A DNA stretch of 64,000 nucleotides, taken from assembly GCA_020310875.1 (NCBI GenBank), contig MU260072.1, forward strand, positions 723,501 to 787,500. The letters are read 5' to 3'. This DNA comes from Ceratopteris richardii (taxonomy: Eukaryota; Streptophyta; Polypodiopsida; Polypodiales; Pteridaceae). Positions 21,762 through 32,696 of this stretch are shown piece after piece (positions within the stretch are counted from its first letter, which is position 1; every line of letters begins with the position of its first letter). Under the pieces are notes generated by a model. The model ran no database searches. It was not told the origin of the DNA and worked only from the letters and a program-made list of their open reading frames with translations. Made by a program: the position numbers and the translations under genes.

Positions 21762-24745
21762 CTATACATTGGGGACTTCTATATCTCTTGGTATGATAGC
21801 TCCTTCTTGATCATCATTCTCATAAAACATATTTTCTATTACTTCATCGTGTATCTCATCTTCTTGAAAGACCTCTTCATCTAGGACAATGATCTCTTCC
21901 TTCTCAACTCTCGAATGAATCTCAAAGTCCACTGTAGATGGAATTTCTTCTACATCTATGTTTTCACAATTTTCTTTACTACTTGGGGAGACTTGTAAAA
22001 CAAATAACCACCCTAGTTCTTTTGAATCCGGCATAAAAACAACTTGCTCACAATGGTTGGGAAGTACAAATGTATCCCTTTCATGTATCCATAGCTTTGT
22101 GGAGACTACTTGAAGCAAATCACTCTTATCCCACCTCACTATTGGGTTTTCTTCCAGAGGTGACTACTTTGAACCATTTCACATGAAAAAGAAAGAAATC
22201 AAACTTTTTGAAGGATAGCTTCAAGATATCTTGGATCACTCCACAATAATCAAGCCGGCCTTCTTGAGCATTGTTATCTCTTGCACCAACTCTTCTTTCT
22301 TAGAAAAAGTTAATCATCACCCCACTATCAAAAGTAGACCTATTTTCATCGGTTACTGTGATAAAGAAGTGTCATCCATGAGACCATAATGCACTCTATT
22401 TAGAATACTCTCAATCACACCCCTTTGCAAACTCCTCTTCTTCAAAGGTATCTTCATCCACTACCTTTGCTTGTGAAAGCACTCTATCTAGCCATCTATT
22501 TGTTGGAAAGGGTGGAAGAGGTTGAAGACTTTCAAGAAGAGGCAAAAAGTGAGTGGAATGATTCTTTCGATAGTAAGCTCTTTCCTTTGCATTTGTTTCC
22601 TTGGCAAGCTTATACCTCTATAACCACTTCTACATACGCTCAGAGTTAACGATGCAAAACTTTACTGTGTTTTCTCTGAAAGTTGCATCCATTTTTCTTT
22701 GCATCCCCATACCTTGAGGTTCATCACCTATGAGATGAACATCTTCATCATCACTCCATAAGCAAGGCATTTCTACATCCCACATGCATAAAAACTCTGT
22801 TATGAATACAAGAGACTCTTGTAGGAGCCATCCCTCTACCATGCTATCCTCTCGATGTGGTCTTTGTCAAACAAACCCTTTTAATATCTTCATGAAGCGC
22901 TCTAAGAAGAACATCCATCGACTATGGAAAATTCTTGCTATTGCAACTTCATCAAATCCATGAACCATTAAATGAAGCTGAATTGTGAGAATACTTGTGG
23001 AAAAGTATTTCTCTACCATACACACAACCTCTATAGCATTGAGTTTTGCACTCTTTATGCTATCTCTCTTTGTTTCTTTAGAAGAGATCTACTATACCAA
23101 GGAACTGATTTTATAAATGGTTGTTTGCACATTCTCCGAACGATAATATTTTAAAGCTAAAAAGAGCATAAACTATAAAAACTTGTGCCAATAATGAGAC
23201 TTGAGCCCTCTGAGATCATCGTTTCATGTGAAGGCACTCTTTAGAGACCTCGTGCACCTAGTAGCTGTCTGAAACTCTGAAATCACCTTCTTCACTTGTT
23301 GCTCTTCCATCTTGTGAAGCATTTAAGGAGCTCTTGGTAGCAACATTGTTCCATTGGGCTTAGTAATTACCCACAACTCTTGCATACGACCTCACTCTTC
23401 CAAATCCTCGCTTTGTGTTTTGCTTTCTTTCTTTTCGATCAAAGTCTTCTAGAGAATCTCTCCCACATTCTTGCAAATATGCATCAGATCTACCAAATGA
23501 TTGATCAATAACTCACTCCAATATGCAAAAGATCAACAACCGTTTCATGCTAGTGACTCGTATTTTATAATCCCACAGTTGTTCCAAGCTCTTGCTTTCA
23601 TTTGGCATTGCGTTTGTCCGCCAACTTTCCCTTCATGTAAAACATGTCCATCAAGAAAATATCTATGATGTCCTTCATAGAAAGTTTTTTGAAGTGCTTT
23701 GGAGTAGTGTGCTTCAAGTCCTGGTCCGCATAGCAGACAAGCATGGTAACTCGAAATTGATAAACCTGAACATTCACCTTAATAGGGCTAATCATGCATC
23801 GTCCACATAAATATGTCTTGCACTGGCACGTCTCATCTTCTTATAGGTTGAGACATGTCGTGCATAGTAATTCCATCCCATAAAGTGCACAACTCTTCCA
23901 CAAGTGGTGCAAGGTATACATCCATGTTTTTTACTTAATGCTTACCTCACACAATAAGATCAAATAATAAATGATCCTATTTTGCGGCTAGCCATGGTGG
24001 GATGTTATAGTTGACCAAACATAGAAGCCATGTGCTCCATAAAGAGCTACATAAACCAAATGGATTTACTCCATCGATATCTAGGTGTAGACGATAGTTT
24101 CGAGGCTCGCTAGCAAACTTTGGTCACTTATTATCTATGTGTTTCCAAGCATCAAAGTCATCATGCACTAGCATTATACCATCTGTAGACCTGCTCTTTA
24201 TATGCCATGACATTAACTTCGCTATGGATTTGCATCTGAACATGCTCTTAATTCTTAGAATGATAGGAAAGTGGTGAAGAACCTTTGTGAGGATTGCGTC
24301 GCCCACAAGGTCTTCTCTAAACCTATTGGCTCCACACTTTGGACATATGTGGAGATGCTCATACTCATTCTGAAACAAAATGTAATCATTCAAACAAGCA
24401 TGAATCTTGGTGTAGTCCATTGCAATGGATTGTAAAAGTTTTTTGCATCTCCACGTGTTGTAGGCATCTCATTGCCATCTCCAAAACCTCATCTTTAAGA
24501 AGCCTGCAAAAAGCAATTAGAAGGATACTAACAATGAAAGTTTATTTCAAATACACTTATCTGAACAATTCAAAGAGCTCACCACAGAGACCATGTGAAT
24601 GGTAGCGTAGGTTTTGTAGTCGATTTTTATCAAAGGATCCATATTCTCTAACATGTGCAATATAAATCTATCGTTTTTGATAAATTTGATACTTGCACTC
24701 AGTGCAAAGACATTCCATTCTTTCCTTCAGATCCAAAGATGGCAT
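21762..24745 (-). pseudogene. CACTA-A transposase (tnpD/Transposase_21) pseudogene
   Basis: Minus-strand homologue of the 56120-59510 gene. The start equivalent is the ATG at 24745. Recognisable pieces: 'MDYTKIHACLNDYILFQNEYEHLHICPKCGANRF' with the Cys pair intact (24420-24300); the tnp2 segment with 'IAKLMSWHIKSRSTDG' (24240-24170) and decayed blocks to 23500; the DUF4218-like 'EGWLLQESLVFITEFL' (22840-22790); and the acidic C-terminus (22139-21762). Compared with CACTA-B, about 360 bp of the first coding exon is deleted near 24580, and frames are broken throughout. CACTA-A keeps the intact 'CPKCG' that CACTA-B has lost by a 1-nt deletion. Confidence 0.85.
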
Positions 24746-26069
24746 CTGATACCATATGGACATGTTAGAACATTTAATTCCAAGAACCTAATTTGTCTTA
24801 TTAAACATCAAAACCCTAATCCTAAAGACCCAGACCTAAAACATGTATGTGTATGTGCATGTGTATATATATGATTATATATATGTTAATATTAAACCTA
24901 AAACTCTATTTTTATATATTTAAATATATGTATTTAATTTCATAAAAAAACTCTAAAACCCTATTTTTATCTATTTAATTTATATATTTAAAACACTAGC
25001 TCTTTTCTTTTTTCTTAAATCTTTTTCTTTTATATTTGATTACATATATGTAAAAAACCTAAAATTCCTAAGGACCTATTTTTATATATTTAATTATATA
25101 TATTTATTTTTAATGTATGTATGTAAAAAACCCAAAAGTCTAATCCAAAATACCTAGACCTAAAATATGTATATATATATGTATTTATATGTATACACAT
25201 GTATATGTGTATATGTATTATGTGTGTATATGTGTATATGTGTGTATGCATGTGTAAAAAGCCTAAAAACCATAATCCTATGTGTATATGTGTATATATG
25301 TGTATGCATGTGTAAAAACCCTCAAACCCTAATCCTAACGACCTAGACATAAACATGTGTACGTGTGTATGCATGTGTATATATATATGTATGTGTATAT
25401 GTATTATGTGTGTATATATGTATATGTATTTATGAATATGTAAATAGCATAAAAACCCTAATCCTAAAGACCTATATCTAAAACATGTATATGTGTGTAT
25501 GCATGTTTATATACATGTGTATGCATATATGTATTATGTGTATATGTGTATATGTCTGTATGTGTGTGTGCATGTGTAAAAAGCTTAAACATGTATATGT
25601 GTGTATGCATGTTTATATACATGTGTATGCATATATGTATTATGTGTATATGTGTATATGTCTATATGTGTGTGTGCATGTGTAAAACCCTAATCCTATG
25701 TGTATATGTGTATATGTGTATATGTGTGTATGCATGTGTAAATAGCCTAAGTTTTCCTAATTTTTAGAAATATATGATTATATATGTAAATATTAAACCT
25801 AAAACTCTATTTCTTATATATGTTTAATATAATAGAAGACCCTAAAATCCTATTTTTATTTATTTAATTTATATACTTAAAACACTAGATCTTTCAAATT
25901 TATTTACCTATACAAAAATCCTATTTTTTATATATATTTATTTATATATTCTAATAATTTTTTCTTAATTTTTTTCTTATATGTATTTAATTTAATCTGA
26001 AAACCCTAAAACCCTATTTTTTAAATATTTGATTATACATATGTAAAAAACCTAAAAATCCTACTAACT

Positions 26070-26205
<136 letters not shown>

Positions 26206-26412
26206 TATGTATGTATATATATATATATGTTAAAAACCTAAAAACCCTAAAAGCCTAATCCGAAATACCTAAACCTAAAACATGTATATGTGTGTATGTA
26301 TAGATGTGAGTGTGTATCTATATATGTGAGTGTGTGTATATGTATGTGTGTGTGTAGGTGTGAATGTGTATGTATATATGTAAGTGTGTGTGTGTCTAAA
26401 TGTATGTGAGTG

Positions 26413-26417
26413 TGTAT
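26413..26417. repeat. TSD TGTAT, left of Copia-2
   Basis: TGTAT recurs at 50318-50322, joining the two halves of the CACTA-A microsatellite. Confidence 0.88.
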
Positions 26418-27357
26418 TGTTGGGAGTGATGATTGGATGCACTCAAGAACTGAGTTGGTGCTGCAAAACCTGCTTCACACCTGCCCTTCTTTGACTCCAG
26501 ATATGCTAAGTACACTTCTTGAGCTTCCAAATGACACCAAAATATACTATATGTACTTTGGAAATGAGTTGAGTAATGATTTGATCAAGACAGACTACTT
26601 GTGACTACAAGATTTAAGAAAACTTGCTATTTCTGTAGATACACCTGCTCAGAGTTATGCTCAGTGTGACCAGCACACTTAAAATTGATCTAATTGCTTT
26701 TGGACATAATCAATTAGCTTAACAAGCTTTCATTTGAAAGTGGAATGAGAGGAAATGACAAACTACACTCTGAGAAATCAATTTAGCAAACTTAGGAACA
26801 TCCCCGACATTTTAGGAACTGTACAGAGAAATACCAGAGATCACTTCGAGCACAATTTCTCCCAGATGGTTGATCCAATGGTCTTCAAATTTTGTAGGCA
26901 TATAGTATGCTTCAAGCTTGTTCCAATGTGCTTTGAATCATCCAATTTGGTTCAGTAGATCTTGAGATATGCCTCTTGGAAGTTGACAGAGTTTGAAGGT
27001 ACACTCAGAGAATAACAGAGATGATAAATATGAGTATATGTATTAGATCTATTGATTGTACATTCCCATTGGCATGATATGCAATGCTCAATGGTACTCA
27101 GAGGTGTAGGCTATGGTGTAGCTCACACACACTCAATGAATTACTCAGAAATGCCTCGGGAGGAGTGAAGGATACACGCGACATTTTCCTAGTGACTTTT
27201 ATATAGATTGAGTGAAATTTTGAATTTTGAATCCAAGTCAATCTCCTAGAATCTTTCACCTAAAGATTGATTGAGATATTCTCTCAACTAACCAATCACT
27301 TTTTCACGAATTAGACTAGTAGGTGTGATTACATGAGTGGTAAAGTCATATAGACTT
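26418..27357 (-). repeat. Copia-2 3' LTR, first part
   Basis: Starts TGTTGGGAGTG and is interrupted at 27357 by Gypsy-2. Resumes at 44731. The short open frames in this LTR (for example 26755-26958) recur in the other LTR and are not genes. Confidence 0.95.
27353..27357. repeat. TSD GACTT, left of Gypsy-2
   Basis: GACTT recurs at 44726-44730. The intact LTR at 49185 has one GACTT at the corresponding site (ignoring its own duplication). Confidence 0.95.
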
Positions 27358-27949
27358 TGTTGGCATACAAAGCAACAGAGGAGTCATGCACAATACGGCA
27401 ACAAGGCCAAATCAATTTTTTCCCATGGATTATGTACAACTCAAGTGATTTTGATCACTACACAAACATTGTAAATCCCGTTTTTGGTAGAATAGACTCC
27501 ATTTTGTGCAAGCCGAGGAGTCCTCGAGCTTGAGGAGTATTAGAAGTACCATCGTACCAATTTTCATAATTTTTAGACTTCGTTTGAACCCTCAAATAAG
27601 CCCTGGAACCTAATTTTTAACTAGGCCGGACACTAGGTCTGGACAGGGCCAAAACTAGTCAAAAAACTATAAAAAGAGCTAGAGAGCTCATTTTTCAGGT
27701 TAGATTGTTTGTGAATTGAGCTTATGTAAGAGACCTATTGATTAATGAAAAGAACTCCATTGTTCCTCTCCTTGTTCTTGCCTTGTGTGCGCATGTGTGT
27801 GCATGTGTGTGCATGCTTGTGTGCTTCTCACTCACGCACTTGTGCCTTCACTTGCTCATAGTCTTCATACTAGTCCTCACGTCTCAACGGATTGACAATT
27901 ATGAGGTGAATCTTCTCACGTTGGTACTCACCATTGTGCTATAGTGACA
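27358..27949 (+). repeat. Gypsy-2 5' LTR
   Basis: 592 bp, TGTTGGCA...ATAGTGACA. Against the 3' LTR I count two differences: C/G in the TTTTTTCcCATGG segment and A/C in the CACGTCTCaACGG segment. This implies a young insertion. Confidence 0.97.
27668..27675 (+). promoter_or_regulatory. Putative TATA box in Gypsy-2 LTR
   Basis: TATAAAAA within CTATAAAAAGAGC, about 280 bp before the LTR end; identical at 44444-44451. It would place transcription start near 27700. Inferred from sequence only. Confidence 0.65.
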
Positions 27950-27956
27950 CCAAATT

Positions 27957-27974
27957 TGGCGCCGTTGCCGGGGA
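27957..27974 (+). other. Gypsy-2 primer binding site (tRNA-Asp)
   Basis: TGGCGCCGTTGCCGGGGA is complementary to the 3' end of plant tRNA-Asp(GUC). It starts 7 bases after the LTR, an offset common in Athila-type elements. Confidence 0.92.
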
Positions 27975-30012
27975 GAGAGCTTCGAGGACGAGTGTGTGAT
28001 GGTAAGACGTCGAGTTGAGACATTGGAGTTATAGGTAATATCCTTCTTTCTCTTAATTTTTCTTCAATTTTTCCTTACTTTCGCATCACCATCATCACCA
28101 TCATCATCTCCACCATCTCCCACCTCCACCTCCATCTCCACAAAAAATTTCAGTTTTTTGGTCATATTACACCGCCCACCTCATTTCCCTCATTTCATTG
28201 TGTGAGAGAGCGAGAGAGAGCTTGCATGCTATCTGTTTTTGGTGTGTTTTTGAGCTTTTGTTGCAGGAACTTGCTGTACCACCTCCTCCAGCAGTGTGCG
28301 CAGGTACGACAGACTCTGCACAGGTCCCGGGACGACGACCTCTATCTGTCGCGACAGACAGAAAAACTTAAAATTTTGTGAATGCATGTTTGGCACGGTA
28401 ACCTACACCATTAGGGCACTCTAAATCACTAGAAGTTTCTCAAAAATTTGCGTTTTTTCAGTCTATCGCGACAGACACCGTCTATCGCGACAGACACCGT
28501 CTATCGCGACAGACACTGTCTATCGCGACAGACACCATCTATCGCAACAGACAGAGACCCACGATAGACCCAGTCTATCGCGACAGACACCGTCTATCAC
28601 GACAGACCAAAAATCGACGACAGACAGCGTCTATCGCGACAGACAGAGACCCACGATAGACCCCGTCTATCGCGACAGACACCGTCTATCGCGACAGACC
28701 AAATCACGACAGACGAGAGACAGCGTCTATCGCGACAGACACCGTCTATCGCGACAGACCAAAAATCGACGACAGACAGCGTCTATCGCGACAGACACCG
28801 TCTATCGTGACAGACACCGTCTATCGCGACAAACCAAATCACGACAGACGACAGACAGCGTCTATCGCGACAGACACCGTCTATCACGACAGACACCGTC
28901 TATCGCGACAGACACCGTCTATCGCGACAGACACCGTCTATCGCGACAGACCAGTCTATCGCGACAGACACCGTCTATCGCGACAAACACCGTCTATCGT
29001 GACAGACCAAAATTCCACGATAGACAGCGTCTATCGCGACAGACACCGTCTATCGCGACAGAAAGCCCCCACGATAGTTTGTGTCTATCGCGACGGACAC
29101 CGTCTATCGCGATAGACAGACATTTTCGACAAAAATTAAGGGGTAAATTTTTGGAAATTTAGGCTAAATTTTGGGCATATTTGCACTCTCAAATACTCAT
29201 ACACTTACAAAGGCCTTAGAAAAACGCATTAAAACCCCTGAAAGGTTCTGTTTGTCTAGTTAACCCCCTAAACCCTGAACGGTCATAACTTTTTCATACG
29301 AAATCCATTTTTTGAGCTCTAGGGCTTGTCGGAAAGCTCGTGGCATATACTACACGCCCTCAACTATTTTTTATAAGAATAATGCGTTGATTTTCAGATA
29401 GGATATTTGGAAGTTGACACACTGAGGGGTAGGAACACCAAGGGAGCTCTAGAGGAAATTTCTAGCAATACAAAAGGGGGAACAAGGGTCATTAAAAAAA
29501 GTGTCTGAAATAAATTGTCTGTCAATTGAAAGGTCAACTTGGAGCTAATCTTGAGACTGATGCAGGTCTATTGAGAAGCAATTGAGAGCGTCCAAGCAAG
29601 GGTTTTGCGCAAGCTTGAGAATCAACTTCTCGAGCACTAAAGAGCAAGGTTCAACAAGAAAGGTCGGAATACTCTGAACTCCTCTTCGTCAATTCCTAGC
29701 TTAGGCTAAGAACGATTAGAAGTAGGAGTAAGTCAGGGCGACGATAGGCAACTATCAAGTTGAAGCATACCTAAACTTTCAAGCTCAAGCTAAGGGCATA
29801 ATCCTTGTACTGTTGAGAATTTTAAAGGGAAAGAACTTAACGTGGAACGATCAACTGTAAGTGCGAAACAACATTCAAATATTCATGACGACGTGATATC
29901 AGACAAGACCTTAAACACGATAAAATAACTAAAAAGAACCAAGCGACTAATATAAAGTAACCAGCAACGAGGTTGTACTCTGGGCAAAGAATTGGGCTAC
30001 TTAGATAGGCAT
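27975..30012 (+). other. Gypsy-2 leader between primer site and gag
   Basis: Two kilobases of untranslated leader. It holds CACCAT-rich and GAGA-rich stretches (28080-28230), a possible intron (donor-like AGGTAATA near 28033 and acceptor-like TTTGTTGCAG near 28257-28266), a perfect palindrome (28347-28360) and the tandem array at 28459-29122. From 29123 to 30012 I see no further structure. Splicing is only suggested by the site sequences. Confidence 0.7.
28459..29122. repeat. Tandem array of a near-palindromic CTATCGCGACAGAC unit
   Basis: I count 27 copies of the core CTATCGCGACA (a few with CAACA, CACGA, CGTGA), mostly in a 19-base unit GTCTATCGCGACAGACACC. Longer higher-order units carry 'CCAAAAATCGACGACAGACAGC' or 'AGAGACCCACGATAGACCCC' spacers. 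GTCT-A-TCGCGA-C-AGAC is a palindrome broken by one A/C pair, so each copy can fold on itself or pair with neighbours. A seed, TCTGTCGCGACAGA at 28347-28360, is perfectly palindromic. It is in the RNA leader upstream of gag. Confidence 0.95.
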
Positions 30013-31992
30013 ATGAACCTTAGATCAGGACGACATCTAGTAAGGGAGAGACAAAGCCTTAGATCTTCAGAGGCTAGTGTTAACCACACTGTTAGGTCTT
30101 GGGCCCAGCAGTTGAGCCACCACTCGTACTACCCTAGCTCTGAGACCAGTGAGTCAGAGATGTCTCAAGGCATGGACAGACCTACGGGAAGTTCAGGTAT
30201 GCCTTACTTGTACAGGGTAGAAGGCCCTTACAAAACACAGTTGGAATACCTTAGGACCAACCGATTAGGTGCTAGCATCTATGAGGACGGCCTAGGAAGA
30301 TCCGTGGTCCAGATTAAAAACCCTGACCAATCCATAGGACTAGAGCACCCAGCTGTCAAGTTTGAAAACGGTGCATACCTGGACAAAGAAGGAACCATAT
30401 ACGTAGTCACCAGTCACCCAGATAGGACAGATGAATTTGGGAATGTAATCTCAGAGGCGGACTTAGGTGACTTGGAACAAGGAAACATGGGTGCGGAACC
30501 TAGAACCCCCCGAGGCAAATCTGTTCTCACTAGGATTATCACGCCTGAGTGGGTTCCCCAAGACAACAAGAGCATAGAGTTGCTCCTCAATCGAGAAACT
30601 GACAAAGCCTTTTGGAGGTATAAATCTAATCAGCCAACTGATATAGGAACAATCATGATCTATGAGTTTAAGGATCCGGATAGCCCAGGTAGAGTGACCT
30701 ACTTAGATCACACTTCGGAAAGGATCTTTGTGGTGACAGAAAATGATAGGCATGCTTACACTTGGAAGGGTGAATTCATTTTCCCCCAACCAAGATTGAA
30801 TGTATCCTATGGTCACCCTGGTGCTGGAACATCCCAAGCTCATGGAACTCCAAGAGACAAAAGTAGAGATAGACCAGAAGTAAGCTTTGCCAACCCAGTG
30901 GGCAGAGAAAGAACGAGGACGGAGACGAATCGAGTAGAACCTGAGATACTTAGAGCTCACAGGAACCAAAGAAATGTGGATGGATTTCCTCTGCCGAGAC
31001 CTAGAGAGCACACAAGAACTTTGAGACCAACCCAGCTAGTTAAGTCCATGAAGAATTACTTTGATGGCACAGGAGATCCCTATGATCATGTGGCGGAGTT
31101 CAAGCAAGTCTTGAGAGCTGAACAAGTGGAGGATCTATTCACGCAGTACAATGCCTTCGGTCTAACCCTTAGGAACACGGCACTTACATGGTTTCAGCCA
31201 TTGGATGAGCGACAGTTCAGGAGCATAGACCAACTCCTAGAGGCATTTATTATTGAATTCTCTAAGAGTGGCATAAGACACAATACCTCCTCGCTGATTC
31301 ATAGCTTCAAGCAAACCCTTCAAGAAACCGTGAGACTTGCAGGAAGAAGATTTAGGCAATACCTTGAAAGATGTCCTGTTTCGGAGCTACCCACATCTGC
31401 CAAACAAGTAGCCTTATTCCTTGATGGATTGCTGAGTACGAAATTGAGATCCTATGTGTATCTGAAAGACCCTAGGACTATAGAAGAGTGTGTACGCATG
31501 TGCATTGACATTGAAGATAACCTAGGGGAAGAACTAGAGCTTTCCAAAATCTACAAAGATTCAAATAGTGCATCTAGTCACTCTTCCACGCAATCCACAT
31601 CAATTGAGGAACTCGCAGAGAAAGTAGCTCAGAAATTAGGGGTAACTAGTAAACAAATCCCAAGGTTTGCCCCTGTGAAAAGGTGCTACACTTGTGGTGG
31701 TGACCACATGGCGAATGTCTGCCCCATTATGGCTCAGCCCCAAGTAAATCCTAGTAGCCAGTACTGCACCATAGAACGGAGATACACCAATCACACCGCA
31801 CAAGATTGCCCATACAACAAGCAGGTAGTTAGGCAACCCCACCCTCAGCCATACCCTCAGCAGGGAAGATACCAGAACCCGTACCCTCCACAACCATATG
31901 GCAGGCCACAACAAAATTTCCAATCACAATATCAAAACCAACAAAGGCCTCAGCCTGTGCTAGCACAACAACCCCAGCCCCAGGTAATGTGA
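30013..31992 (+). CDS. Gypsy-2 gag (ORF1)
   Basis: About 659 codons from the ATG at 30013; the frame is open upstream to 29992 but without an earlier ATG there. Residues 1-340 are charged and variable. A retrotransposon gag (capsid-like) domain lies about residues 335-500 ('NYFDGTGDPYDHVAEF', 'ALTWFQPL', 'IIEFSKSG', 'LFLDGLLSTKLRSYVYL'). One CCHC-type knuckle CYTCGGDHMANVC lies at 31684-31722, followed by a second incomplete set and a Gln/Pro-rich tail. The protein would form the particle and bind RNA. The stop at 31990 overlaps the next ORF in the -1 frame (ATGTGATT). Confidence 0.93.
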   Translation: MNLRSGRHLVRERQSLRSSEASVNHTVRSWAQQLSHHSYYPSSETSESEMSQGMDRPTGSSGMPYLYRVEGPYKTQLEYLRTNRLGASIYEDGLGRSVVQIKNPDQSIGLEHPAVKFENGAYLDKEGTIYVVTSHPDRTDEFGNVISEADLGDLEQGNMGAEPRTPRGKSVLTRIITPEWVPQDNKSIELLLNRETDKAFWRYKSNQPTDIGTIMIYEFKDPDSPGRVTYLDHTSERIFVVTENDRHAYTWKGEFIFPQPRLNVSYGHPGAGTSQAHGTPRDKSRDRPEVSFANPVGRERTRTETNRVEPEILRAHRNQRNVDGFPLPRPREHTRTLRPTQLVKSMKNYFDGTGDPYDHVAEFKQVLRAEQVEDLFTQYNAFGLTLRNTALTWFQPLDERQFRSIDQLLEAFIIEFSKSGIRHNTSSLIHSFKQTLQETVRLAGRRFRQYLERCPVSELPTSAKQVALFLDGLLSTKLRSYVYLKDPRTIEECVRMCIDIEDNLGEELELSKIYKDSNSASSHSSTQSTSIEELAEKVAQKLGVTSKQIPRFAPVKRCYTCGGDHMANVCPIMAQPQVNPSSQYCTIERRYTNHTAQDCPYNKQVVRQPHPQPYPQQGRYQNPYPPQPYGRPQQNFQSQYQNQQRPQPVLAQQPQPQVM

Positions 31993-32696
31993 TTCCGGTA
32001 AAGTATACTGCTGCAGAAGAGAACCTGAATAGAGCTATAGTCCCTGTAACATCCTTACTTTCTGAAAGTGACCCGAGTGACCATAGCTTTGATTCTACAC
32101 ATGTTGATAGCCCCCAGGCCTACTACATGCAGTCTCCTGAGCATGGTGAGTCCTATTATAGCGAAGAGACAAACGAACCTAGTTGGGAGTCAGATTACAC
32201 GAACGTCATGTATGCAAACCCCAACCCTAGGCCTCAACCTAGGCAAGTAAGACCTCCATTCCCAAGAGGACCGTGCTACAGATGCCAAGGAGATCACCTC
32301 ATTTGTGATTGCCCCTTACCTCCACTTACACAAAACCAGTCAGTGACGATCCAAGGCTTCTGCCAAGATTGTGGAAAAGAGCATCTCTTACGAGATTGCC
32401 CAAAGAACCCCAATAATATGCCAAAAATCATGCCTATCAATGTTATTGAGTTAGTGGTAGATTCCAGTGGAAGTGTTACTCCCACTGCACCCGTACAGGT
32501 AGTCACGAGAGCTCAAGCAGTGCAGCAAAACCAAGGGGTAGGCAAGGAAAAGAGCCCAGACGCTAGCGATACTGAGAGCCAAAATAAAAAGAGAACAAGA
32601 GCTTGGAGAGATAGCCGCGAACGCATGAAAAGACAATGGGCAAAGAAGATGAGTGAACTTGAGGAAAGTCTACAAAAACCAAGGCTAAAATCATAG
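31989..32696 (+). CDS. Gypsy-2 ORF2, zinc-knuckle nucleocapsid-like
   Basis: An open frame of 235 codons in the -1 frame relative to gag, overlapping its stop. It has two CCHC knuckles, CYRCQGDHLICDC (32274-32312) and CQDCGKEHLLRDC (32362-32400), an acidic N-terminal half and a very basic C-terminus. It has no good ATG of its own at the start (first codon in the open stretch is GTG), so it would need a -1 frameshift or re-initiation at the overlap. Alternatively it is the rest of a single gag broken by a 1-nt indel. It ends TAG at 32694-32696, overlapping the next frame, again -1. Confidence 0.75.
   Translation: MIPVKYTAAEENLNRAIVPVTSLLSESDPSDHSFDSTHVDSPQAYYMQSPEHGESYYSEETNEPSWESDYTNVMYANPNPRPQPRQVRPPFPRGPCYRCQGDHLICDCPLPPLTQNQSVTIQGFCQDCGKEHLLRDCPKNPNNMPKIMPINVIELVVDSSGSVTPTAPVQVVTRAQAVQQNQGVGKEKSPDASDTESQNKKRTRAWRDSRERMKRQWAKKMSELEESLQKPRLKS

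Noticed and set aside
26755-26958. 67-codon frame repeated at 49522-49725, and the 68-codon frame at 27738-27944 repeated at 44514-44720
   Set aside because: They recur because they lie in the two LTRs of Copia-2 and Gypsy-2; no other support for coding.
28459-29122. CRISPR-like appearance of the Gypsy-2 leader array
   Set aside because: Repeats are contiguous 19-mers without unique spacers, in a plant retrotransposon leader. The 102-codon frame at 28807-29115 is a by-product of the repeat.
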